NCBI GenBank assembly: GCA_051880395.1 | Contig: JBJENW010000193.1 | Location: forward strand, 1-11,945 | Direction: 5' to 3' | DNA length: 11,945 nt | Origin: JBJENW01 sp051880395 | Lineage (GTDB): Bacteria; Bacillota; Clostridia; Lachnospirales; Lachnospiraceae | Shown: in pieces, positions 5,159 to 11,945 of the stretch | Position numbering within the stretch: the first letter of the stretch is position 1 | Layout of the letters: every line of letters begins with the position of its first letter | Translations under genes and position numbers: made by a program | The notes under the pieces: generated by a model | Told to the model about the DNA's origin: nothing | Database searches by the model: none | What the model saw: only the letters and a program-made list of their open reading frames with translations

Positions 5159-6616
5159 ATGAGTGAACTCCCAACCATCCGGCACAATGTGCTGCCTGTG
5201 ACATCCATTGCAGCATTTGCAAATATCCGCGGTCAACGGAATGCGTCCTGCAAAGATGTTTCTTTTGTACGTGCCATCGGCGTAACTTCCACTTTCGTCG
5301 ATGAAGTTTTAAAAATGGACAACAGACTGATGCAGCAGATGCAGGCAGGTCATATCTACTATAAGCGGATACAAAAACTGCCCGCTCTGGCGAATCCAAA
5401 CGATGTGACATACTATACATCCTGTTATGAACACTGGCTGGATCATGGAAAAACAGAAATCGACACAAAAACGAAACATCCGTTTCTTTCTTTTCCAAAA
5501 ATACTTGCGGCCGCCTGCGCAAAGACAGAAACCATTTATGATTCGTCCACTCCAAATATCAATGATTCCATGCGAAAAAATTTTATAGTCAAACTACTCT
5601 ACTGGTTTGATCAGATCTTTTCCGATGCACCTGTTTCGTATTCTGATTCTTTAGCCGTTAAAATCGTATTGGAGAATATCACAAAAAAACAGGACTATTT
5701 TTTTGCTTATCTGCTCACACTTTTGGGCTGCGATGTCCTCCTTTTACAAACTGAAACGGATATCGACCCAAACCTGCAAACGTATGGATTTTCAAAAGAA
5801 ATAAAACTGGGAACCTTTCAAAAAGTCGATCTTCCGCCCTGCCAGCCGCTTGAAACACGACCGGAAAAATCCAAGCCAGAGATTCCAACATCCCCGGTAC
5901 CCCAGACGGAAGACCGCATTGTGGTACATATTCCAGAAAGGAAGCCCAGATCACGGCCCACGCAGCCATCAAAGCCGTCGGTTTCCCCAAACCAGATCAT
6001 AAAACCTGCTGTGTCGACAAAGCGTCCAGCCACACCACAAGCAGAAAAGAGTTTCGAAGAACTGGCGCTTTTGGCCTCCTCCGTCGTCATGATCGGTGTG
6101 CATGATGCCAGTGGAAAATTGGTCTCGACCGGCTCCGGCATCATGATCGGAAAAAACGGCTATATTCTAACCAATCAGCATGTCATTCGCAACGGACGTT
6201 CTTTTTCCGTACGGATCGAGGAGGATGAGCAGGTATACTCGACAGACGAAGTGATCAAATATCATACCGATTTAGACCTGGCAGTCATTCGCATCCAGCG
6301 ACAACTTTCTCCTTTGCCAATCTACAATGGCGCAAAAAAACTTGTAAGAGGACAGAAAGTCGTAGCTATCGGAAGCCCACTTGGCCTGTTTAATTCCGTT
6401 TCCGATGGCATTATATCCGGTTTCCGAAAAGTAGATGGTGTGGATATGATCCAGTTTACTGCACCGATCTCCGCTGGAAGTTCCGGAGGAGCAGTATTAA
6501 ATCTATACGGAGAAGTGATCGGCATCAGTACAGCCACGATCACGGATGCAGAAAATATCAATCTTGCTGTCAGTTTTGCATCGATTTTACCGTTTACTCG
6601 CGGATTTACCGGTTAA
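5159..6616 (+). CDS. YceG-like domain fused to an HtrA/DegP-type (S1C) serine protease
   Basis: A 485-residue protein with no signal peptide or membrane segment, so probably cytosolic. Residues ~1-220 resemble YceG-like proteins (Bacillus YceG, found near tellurite/stress Ter genes): HIYYKRIQKLPALANPNDV and KQDYFFAYLLTLLGCDVLLL. This assignment is moderate. Residues ~222-297 are a proline/lysine-rich linker. Residues ~300-482 are a trypsin-like protease domain with the full triad: His341 in TNQHVI, Asp373 in DLDLAVI and Ser442 in AGSSGGAV. It also has the GSPLG strand and the GEVIGI segment typical of Deg proteases. Unlike HtrA it has no membrane anchor and no PDZ domain; the chain ends with the protease fold. 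The start chosen is the ATG at 5159 with AAGGTG 6 bases upstream; GTG 5150 and ATG 5153 are alternatives. It follows the Uma2 gene in one transcription unit and ends at a strong terminator. Confidence 0.8.
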   Translation: MSELPTIRHNVLPVTSIAAFANIRGQRNASCKDVSFVRAIGVTSTFVDEVLKMDNRLMQQMQAGHIYYKRIQKLPALANPNDVTYYTSCYEHWLDHGKTEIDTKTKHPFLSFPKILAAACAKTETIYDSSTPNINDSMRKNFIVKLLYWFDQIFSDAPVSYSDSLAVKIVLENITKKQDYFFAYLLTLLGCDVLLLQTETDIDPNLQTYGFSKEIKLGTFQKVDLPPCQPLETRPEKSKPEIPTSPVPQTEDRIVVHIPERKPRSRPTQPSKPSVSPNQIIKPAVSTKRPATPQAEKSFEELALLASSVVMIGVHDASGKLVSTGSGIMIGKNGYILTNQHVIRNGRSFSVRIEEDEQVYSTDEVIKYHTDLDLAVIRIQRQLSPLPIYNGAKKLVRGQKVVAIGSPLGLFNSVSDGIISGFRKVDGVDMIQFTAPISAGSSGGAVLNLYGEVIGISTATITDAENINLAVSFASILPFTRGFTG

Positions 6617-6621
6617 AATTT

Positions 6622-6652
6622 ATGCTGCCAGTTTCTAAAAAACTGGCAGCAT
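6622..6652. terminator. Convergent intrinsic terminator with a 13-bp stem
   Basis: ATGCTGCCAGTTT (6622-6634) and AAACTGGCAGCAT (6640-6652) pair perfectly around a 5-base loop. On the plus strand a T-rich tract follows (CTGTTTCTTTCC), ending the Uma2/protease unit. On the minus strand it lies 20 bases after the kinase stop but has only a weak T-tract (AAATTTT), so it may act in both directions with the plus strand favoured. Confidence 0.85.
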
Positions 6653-6671
6653 CTGTTTCTTTCCTTCTCTT

Positions 6672-7598
6672 TCAAACCGTTTCCATTCGAAATAATTTTA
6701 TTGAAAATACTGTTCCTTCTCCTTTCTTGCTCTCCACATGAATCGTTCCATTCTGTTTTAAAATAATCTGCTTCGCCATCGCAAGACCGATTCCTACACT
6801 ATCAGAAGATGCGTTTCCCGCCTTATAAAACCGTTCAAAAATGTGCGGTAAGTGTTCTTCTGAGATTCCTTCTCCATTGTCCCGAATCTGAATATGCGTC
6901 GCAATGTTGTCTTGCGAAACGGTTATCCACACCGTTCCCCCTTCCTGTGTATGTTCTACACAATTTTTTGTGATATTCAGCAGTGCCTCTGTCATCCAGC
7001 GTTCATCACAATTTACAAAAATCGATACATCCACCTTCACATCCAGCGCTACGCCCTTTACTTCTGCCATAATCTCTAACGACTCTTTCACCGATCGAAT
7101 CAATGTTTCTGCCAAAACCGGCTCCCGCTTTAATGCGATCACCCCTGCTTCTAACTGTGCATCGTTTAACAGATTTCGAATCAGCCAGGTAATCCGATTT
7201 GCCTGCTGATCGATCTTTCCCGCGTATTCCAAACGCTGCTCCTGTGTCAGATCCGGTGTTTCGAGCAATTCTGTCATTATGGAAATCGCTGCGATCGGCG
7301 TTTTGATCTGATGTGAAATATTCGACATCAGTTCCGCTAAGTATCGTTTCTGATTCTTTTCTCTTGCATAGGCTTCCCGCAAAAGAACCACTACTTTATA
7401 TATCTCGCTTTGTAAAATACTATAGGTTCCTTCTTTCATCTCTGCCATTTGTGGCAATTCTAAACTATCCTGTACGGCAGTCAGATAGGTGATCAACTGC
7501 TCCATCTGCCGATCCACTTTCTTCTTCTGCACAATCTGCCAGATTGCCTGAACCAAAAGACATATACACAAGCCTATGATGATTCCATTTTTTATCAT
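6672..7598 (-). CDS. Sensor histidine kinase, short N-terminus, BceS/VanS-like class
   Basis: 308 residues from the ATG at 7598 (AGGTG upstream; the GTG at 7604 overlaps the ribosome binding site). There is one hydrophobic segment (residues ~4-23), then a cytosolic linker, with no extracellular sensor domain. The catalytic core is complete: H-box SNISHQIKTPIAA with the phosphorylated His96, N-box LLNITKNCVEH (Asn208/Asn212), G1 box DNGEG (Asp240), F-box IFERFY and G2 box GIGLAMAK. It should phosphorylate the response regulator encoded 8 bases upstream (7607-8284). With no visible ligand-binding domain, sensing is probably through the membrane segment or contact with the cognate ABC permease, as known for BceS-type kinases. 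BceS proteins normally have two membrane helices; only one is clear here. Last gene of the four-gene operon. Confidence 0.9.
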   Translation of the reverse strand: MIKNGIIIGLCICLLVQAIWQIVQKKKVDRQMEQLITYLTAVQDSLELPQMAEMKEGTYSILQSEIYKVVVLLREAYAREKNQKRYLAELMSNISHQIKTPIAAISIMTELLETPDLTQEQRLEYAGKIDQQANRITWLIRNLLNDAQLEAGVIALKREPVLAETLIRSVKESLEIMAEVKGVALDVKVDVSIFVNCDERWMTEALLNITKNCVEHTQEGGTVWITVSQDNIATHIQIRDNGEGISEEHLPHIFERFYKAGNASSDSVGIGLAMAKQIILKQNGTIHVESKKGEGTVFSIKLFRMETV

Positions 7599-7606
7599 TT
7601 GCACAC

Positions 7607-8284
7607 CTACTTTTCCATCCGGTATCCAATTCCACGCACGGTCTGAATCAGCGGCTTTCCTTCCTGATTTCCTAACTTTTCCCGCAAACGCTTGATATAC
7701 ACCGTCAGCGTATTATCATTGACAAAATCGCCCGCCGAATCCCAGAGATCATTTAAGATCTGCTGTCTCGAAATGGTCTGCCCGCGGTGATTGACAAAAA
7801 TCAAAAGCAGCCGATACTCCATTGCGGTCAAAACGATCGTTTCCTGATTCCGATACAGCTTTCCACTCTGCAGATCCAGTTGGTTTTCTCCAATTGTAAT
7901 CAACGACTGTGCCACCGTTCCTTTCCCGGTTCTGCGTAAAATTGCCTTCATCCGGGCAAGCACCTCCCGAATCCGAAACGGCTTTGCCACATAGTCATCC
8001 GCTCCCTGCTCCAATGCCAAAACCGTATGTACTTCATCCTCACACGCCGTCAAAAAAAGAATCGGTGCCTCGCTTTTCTTTCGGATTTCTCTACAGATCG
8101 TGTATCCGTCGCCATCCGGCAGCATGACATCCAACAGATAGATATCGATTTCATTCTTTCCTTCTAAAATCTCCAACGCCTCTTTCTGCGTCCCCGCCGT
8201 CAGGACATCGTATCCGTCCTGACGCAGGGAAATCTGCAGCCCTTCCAATATGATCTTATCATCTTCCACTACTAGTACTGTCAT
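7607..8284 (-). CDS. OmpR/PhoB-family response regulator
   Basis: 225 residues. The receiver domain (~1-115) has the acidic pair Asp8/Asp9, the phosphoacceptor Asp52 in LLDVMLPDGDG, Thr79 and Lys101 (KPF). The C-terminal winged-helix domain (~128-224) shows the OmpR pattern: LTAMEYRLLLIFVNHRGQTISRQQ, then VNDNTLTVYIKRLREKL and a closing TVRGIGYR. It therefore looks fully functional as a phosphorylation-controlled transcription factor. By context its most likely target is the promoter of its own operon upstream of the ABC ATPase gene. AGAGGAAG precedes the ATG at 8284, and only 12 bases separate it from the permease stop codon. Confidence 0.93.
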   Translation of the reverse strand: MTVLVVEDDKIILEGLQISLRQDGYDVLTAGTQKEALEILEGKNEIDIYLLDVMLPDGDGYTICREIRKKSEAPILFLTACEDEVHTVLALEQGADDYVAKPFRIREVLARMKAILRRTGKGTVAQSLITIGENQLDLQSGKLYRNQETIVLTAMEYRLLLIFVNHRGQTISRQQILNDLWDSAGDFVNDNTLTVYIKRLREKLGNQEGKPLIQTVRGIGYRMEK

Positions 8285-8296
8285 ATGTTCTTCCTC

Positions 8297-11158
8297 TTAT
8301 ACATTCTCCATGCGCATCTGCTCTAAGAGATTTTCATTTTCCTTTCCATGATAACACACCCAAGTGAGAAAAAGCAACGAAAGCAGCGTCAGAACCAGGG
8401 CTGCCACATAGATTAACCATGGAAACGTTAATGGAAATTCACCAAAATATCGCTTCAAAAATCTGTCTATGCCATATATGATCGGAAGTGATATCACCAC
8501 AGACCAAAAAACTCCTCGCATCCAAATACCGATCATTTCCAGAGACAACATCTTTAACATCTGCCCCTCTTCCATTCCCACCGAACGCAGCATCGCCATC
8601 TCCCGTTTTCTCATCAACGCTCTTTCCCGAATCGAATTGTACAGATTCAGCATACAGATAAATCCCGTAAATAATACAAAACAGACAGAAAGCACTTGTA
8701 TAATAGAATGAATCGCACCTGTAAATGTCTCCACCATTTCAGATGCCGGTTTTCTTATTGAAAGATGAAGATCCAGTGTATCGTCTTCCCCCAATTCATT
8801 TAATTTCTGTGCCAACGAACTGTTTTTATCCGAAAACCTGACATACAACTCCCGGTTCAATTCTCCAGCTTCTTCACTATTTAAACCGTCTCGTCCTCCT
8901 GTAATCCGATTCAGTTTTTTCGCAACATCAGTAGATGTGATCATCCAAATATCTGAACCAAAAAACGAAACATAATCTTGCACATCCTCAGGATTTGCAT
9001 ATCCTGCCAGTGTAAACGAAACATGCTCCTGATCCTCTCCATTTGAACCATACATTGAAATCGGAAAGCTATCCCCCTTCTTTCTATCACAGATTTTCTT
9101 TACATCAAACATCCGATAATGCTTCGGCTTATTTTCCCCAAAGCGAAGAAAATCCGTAGACAATTGAACATTTTGATACAAAATTCCGGGATACTCTGCT
9201 TGCGTCAAGATCTTTTGACTGCATCCACAATTCTTTGCTATCTCTGAGAAAGTATCCGTATCGACTGCCAAAATATTAAGCGACTCGTAACTGCCTCCCC
9301 CAGCAAACACTTCTTGTTTAAACTCCTCCTCTGTCATATTTTCCCAATAATATTCTTCTGCGATCGCCTGATAGGCATCCCAGTAACTTTCATTTAACAA
9401 ACTGCCGGCAAACTCTGCCGCAAACCATCCCTCATACCACTCTTTTGTCTCAGCAACAGAAGGATCTTCTTGTATCTCTTTTCTCATTTTCTCATATACA
9501 TCACTCTCCTTTTGTCTCTGCTGCAGATCATTTCCCCATCCCTCAGAGATATGATAATCATAATCGCTCATATGGCACAGGATTGACTCATTTTCTACCC
9601 CAATACGGTATTGTACCATCCTCGTAACCGCATTCGCCCCAAACGATGTCACGGTCAGCACCAACAAAAATACCGTAAGCGCGCGAATCATATTTTTTGC
9701 TTTTCCCTTTTGACGATGCAAGTCATTGTATGCCAATAGTGCCTCTATTTTTCCTTTTTCCCATAAATGCTTTTTGGATTGATACCGTTTTTTCTTTGTC
9801 TGATCAACTCTTTGAATGCTCTCAATCGTTCCTATCTTTCCAATTTTTCTTGCCGGAATAATTGCAGAGATCCATACCACAATTGCACTGACGAATGCCA
9901 CCAAAAACAGATTTACCGGAGTAATCACTAAATGAACGGATGCTTGACCGATCTCCTCTAAAACAAACATATTCTCCAGTTGAAAAATATACGGTCGTAA
10001 CACCAGCATACCTGCTTTTACCACACCAAGTCCAAGTAAGATTCCTGCCGGAAGTGCAAACAAAAGTAATCGCATTGCTTCATAATAAACACTACTGCAT
10101 CTTTGCCGTTTCGTTGCCCCGACCGAAGACAACATTCCCAGATACCGGCATCTCTCCTCATAAGAAATATTGAACACATTGTAAATTAAAATCATAGATA
10201 CCGCCAAAATAAAAATCAGGAAAAAAATCACAAGAAATTTCACAATGCGATTCATATACCCCTCGGAAGACTGTCCCGAAAAAGTCAGCACCAGATCGTT
10301 CACCTCATACGCATTCTCCCGTTCCCCCATGATCCATGGTATATCTAATAGATATTCATTCCTATAAAACGGAAACGTTTGATCAAATCTGCAATTCACA
10401 TTTATTTTTTCTCTCCCGCACATCTGATTCGGTGTATACGTCAATGCAGCATAAAACGAACCATCTTCTTTTTCATAGGAAGGTGCCTGAATCATTCCCA
10501 CGATCGTATACGTATGTGTAGTGCCCGTTGCTGTATGCAGCTCTTCAAAATCTTTATTTTCTTGAAAAAAAGGAAATTCCTGCGGCACCTGTACGGTTTC
10601 ACCGTATTTTACACTGAATCCATAAAACGGAAAATTGTTTTCTTTTATGCCTGGATTGACTCCCTTGATACTTCTCGTAAAAGTTGAGAGTTTCACCGTA
10701 TCTCCAATTTTCAAGTCTGCGCCATCTTTTATTGCCGTTTCACTGATTACAATCTCATTTTCTTTTTGTGGCAGATGCCCTTCTTTCAGCCGGATATTCA
10801 TCCAGTCAAAACACGGTTTCGAGTACGCTTTAACTTCCCAATAAGGTTTCCTTTCATTTTTCGATTCTTTGCACTCCGCAAATCCCAGATCATAAGAAAC
10901 TGCCGTCTGTTGCATGTAATCCAGATTTTTTATCATTTCATATTGATCGGAATTGGCATCATATACCTGCATATGCCAGCTTCCGCTCTTTAGTTCTGCC
11001 ACCTGCACAAGGTATGCGAGCGCGGTATCTTTTCCCACAAACACACAGGTCATCATCACAACCATAAACATAATTCCAATCAGTGTCGTCATGGTCCGCT
11101 TCCGATTTTTCTTCATATATTGGCGGGTCACATGAAAAACGATTTTCTTATTTTTCAT
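8297..11158 (-). CDS. Large FtsX/MacB-type ABC transporter permease, 953 aa
   Basis: The protein has two similar halves. Half one: a membrane helix (~24-42), a large predicted extracellular domain (~50-300), then three helices (~305-328, 362-386, 415-436). Half two repeats this: a helix (~491-511), an extracellular domain (~515-810), then three helices (~815-840, 872-895, 912-933). Each half carries the FtsX coupling motif after its second helix: YLGMLSSVGATKRQ at ~339-352 and MAMLRSVGMEEGQ at ~854-866. That gives an eight-helix, internally duplicated permease. BceB proteins differ: ten helices and one large loop. Such permeases with MacB-like ATPases act on peptides, antibiotics or lipoproteins at the outer membrane face; the substrate is unknown. 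The start is the ATG at 11158, which overlaps the ATPase gene end by 11 bases and has GGAGGTGG 5 bases upstream. An upstream ATG at 11257 lies inside the ATPase gene and is rejected. Confidence 0.88.
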   Translation of the reverse strand: MKNKKIVFHVTRQYMKKNRKRTMTTLIGIMFMVVMMTCVFVGKDTALAYLVQVAELKSGSWHMQVYDANSDQYEMIKNLDYMQQTAVSYDLGFAECKESKNERKPYWEVKAYSKPCFDWMNIRLKEGHLPQKENEIVISETAIKDGADLKIGDTVKLSTFTRSIKGVNPGIKENNFPFYGFSVKYGETVQVPQEFPFFQENKDFEELHTATGTTHTYTIVGMIQAPSYEKEDGSFYAALTYTPNQMCGREKINVNCRFDQTFPFYRNEYLLDIPWIMGERENAYEVNDLVLTFSGQSSEGYMNRIVKFLVIFFLIFILAVSMILIYNVFNISYEERCRYLGMLSSVGATKRQRCSSVYYEAMRLLLFALPAGILLGLGVVKAGMLVLRPYIFQLENMFVLEEIGQASVHLVITPVNLFLVAFVSAIVVWISAIIPARKIGKIGTIESIQRVDQTKKKRYQSKKHLWEKGKIEALLAYNDLHRQKGKAKNMIRALTVFLLVLTVTSFGANAVTRMVQYRIGVENESILCHMSDYDYHISEGWGNDLQQRQKESDVYEKMRKEIQEDPSVAETKEWYEGWFAAEFAGSLLNESYWDAYQAIAEEYYWENMTEEEFKQEVFAGGGSYESLNILAVDTDTFSEIAKNCGCSQKILTQAEYPGILYQNVQLSTDFLRFGENKPKHYRMFDVKKICDRKKGDSFPISMYGSNGEDQEHVSFTLAGYANPEDVQDYVSFFGSDIWMITSTDVAKKLNRITGGRDGLNSEEAGELNRELYVRFSDKNSSLAQKLNELGEDDTLDLHLSIRKPASEMVETFTGAIHSIIQVLSVCFVLFTGFICMLNLYNSIRERALMRKREMAMLRSVGMEEGQMLKMLSLEMIGIWMRGVFWSVVISLPIIYGIDRFLKRYFGEFPLTFPWLIYVAALVLTLLSLLFLTWVCYHGKENENLLEQMRMENV

Positions 11159-11855
11159 CGTTTCCACCTCCAGTCGTCCGAATCTGTTCATCACGTACAA
11201 TTTTGCCATCCTCGATGTAAAGCATGCGGTCTGCCTGCAGTGCGATGCTTTCATCATGCGTGATCAAAATTAGTGTCTGTTTGTGTTTCCGATTTGACTC
11301 TTTTAAAAGTTTTATAATCTCTTCTCCGTTTTTTCGATCCAGATTTCCCGTCGGCTCATCCGCCAGAAGAATCGCCGGATGTGTATAAAGTGCCCGTCCG
11401 ATCGACACGCGCTGCTGCTGTCCGCCGGATAACTGATTCGGCAGATTCTCGCGACGATCCGATAGCCCCAAATATTCCACCATCTGATCCAAACGGTCCT
11501 GATCCAGTTTTCTTCCATCCAGCAAATGTGGAAGCACGATATTCTCTTCCACATTCAACACCGGTATCAGATTATAAAACTGATAGATCAATCCAATATT
11601 TCTACGCCGTAAAATAGCCAACTGCTTTTCCTTCAACGCATGCATATCGGTCCCGTCAATAAAAACCTTTCCACTCGTCGGTTTATCGACTCCGCCCAAA
11701 ATATGCAAAAGTGTTGATTTTCCGCTTCCCGACGGTCCGATCACCGCCACAAATTCTCCCTTCTCCACCGAAAAAGACACATCATCCAGTGCCTTTACAC
11801 AGGTATCTCCTGCACCATATATTTTTGATAAATGTTCACATCTCAATAATTCCAT
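11148..11855 (-). CDS. ABC transporter ATPase, MacB/BceA/LolD-like
   Basis: A 235-residue nucleotide-binding protein with all required motifs: A-loop tyrosine in LSKIYGAGD, Walker A GPSGSGKST, Q-loop LIYQFYNLIPVLNVEENI, signature LSGGQQQRVSIGRAL, Walker B ILLADEPTGNLD and H-loop ITHD. The Q-loop pattern YQFYNLIP with EN(I)VLP is typical of ATPases serving FtsX-like permeases. It should power the 953-residue permease encoded by the next, 11-base-overlapping gene. The start is ambiguous: ATG 11855 has GAGG 6 bases upstream and is preferred; ATG 11861 (two residues longer) directly abuts that GAGG. ATG 11909 and 11903 have no ribosome binding site. First gene of the ATPase-permease-regulator-kinase operon. 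Confidence 0.93.
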   Translation of the reverse strand: MELLRCEHLSKIYGAGDTCVKALDDVSFSVEKGEFVAVIGPSGSGKSTLLHILGGVDKPTSGKVFIDGTDMHALKEKQLAILRRRNIGLIYQFYNLIPVLNVEENIVLPHLLDGRKLDQDRLDQMVEYLGLSDRRENLPNQLSGGQQQRVSIGRALYTHPAILLADEPTGNLDRKNGEEIIKLLKESNRKHKQTLILITHDESIALQADRMLYIEDGKIVRDEQIRTTGGGNDEK

Positions 11856-11882
11856 AGCCATCCTCGCCTTTCGTTTTCTCTT

Positions 11883-11897
11883 TACTACTATACTATA
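11883..11897 (-). promoter_or_regulatory. Possible -10 region of the ABC transporter operon
   Basis: The minus strand reads TATAGTATAGTAGTA, giving two overlapping TATAGT -10 boxes (5/6) about 25-40 bases before the ATPase start. No good -35 box lies at 16-18 bases (the nearest, TTCACC, is 20 bases away). A promoter needing activation by the operon's own response regulator would look like this, but that is inference. Confidence 0.35.
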
Positions 11898-11945
11898 CCG
11901 CATGCACATGACGCTATGGTGAATCTGAAAGTGACATTTTTGTAA

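Noticed and set aside
11159..11257. 33-residue N-terminal extension of the large permease
   Set aside because: It lies entirely within the ATPase coding end; the ATG at 11158 has an ideal GGAGGTGG and begins the typical basic N-terminus before the first membrane helix.

Overview
The window looks like a chromosomal segment of a Gram-positive Clostridia bacterium, most probably a gut Lachnospiraceae. The reasons are the moderately AT-rich sequence, strong AGGAGG-type ribosome binding sites, TATAAT/TTGACA-type promoters, short hairpin-plus-U terminators, a DUF5105-like lipoprotein and a Firmicutes-style two-component/FtsX-type ABC transporter locus. This assignment is an inference; no rRNA or species marker is present. 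No tRNA, rRNA, CRISPR array or intact insertion sequence was seen.

Region 1 (about 1-2520) is a worn, accessory-looking stretch read almost entirely on the minus strand. It holds a compact MazE/MazF-type toxin-antitoxin pair (409-956) with its own promoter and a perfect 14-bp palindrome as likely operator. Next to it is an intact 311-residue orphan gene of unknown function (1139-2074). Around them lie remnants: a deleted and frameshifted iron-containing alcohol dehydrogenase fragment touching the toxin stop codon (about 230-410), a possible leucine-rich-repeat fragment at the window edge (1-157), a possible GHKL histidine-kinase scrap (about 990-1135), and the C-terminal domain of a LiaF/YvqF-type protein without a start (2232-2516).

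Region 2 (about 2530-4500, minus strand) carries a secreted lipoprotein gene (2593-3243) with a clear promoter, a leader hairpin and a terminator, and a FUSC-family membrane protein gene (3365-4417) with a consensus -35 box.

Region 3 (4501-6652, plus strand) is a two-gene unit driven by a good promoter back to back with the FUSC promoter. It encodes a Uma2-family PD-(D/E)XK nuclease-like protein and a cytosolic fusion of a YceG-like domain to an HtrA-type serine protease. This nuclease plus protease pair is the best candidate in the window for an uncharacterised system, possibly in stress response or conflict. A 13-bp-stem terminator ends it and separates it from the convergent operon.

Region 4 (6672-11855, minus strand) is a four-gene operon in the order ABC ATPase, large FtsX/MacB-type permease, OmpR-family response regulator, sensor kinase. 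The genes overlap or are separated by about 10 bases. The kinase has almost no extracellular part, so it may sense through the transporter, as in BceAB-BceRS-type antimicrobial-peptide detoxification modules, although the permease architecture differs from BceB.
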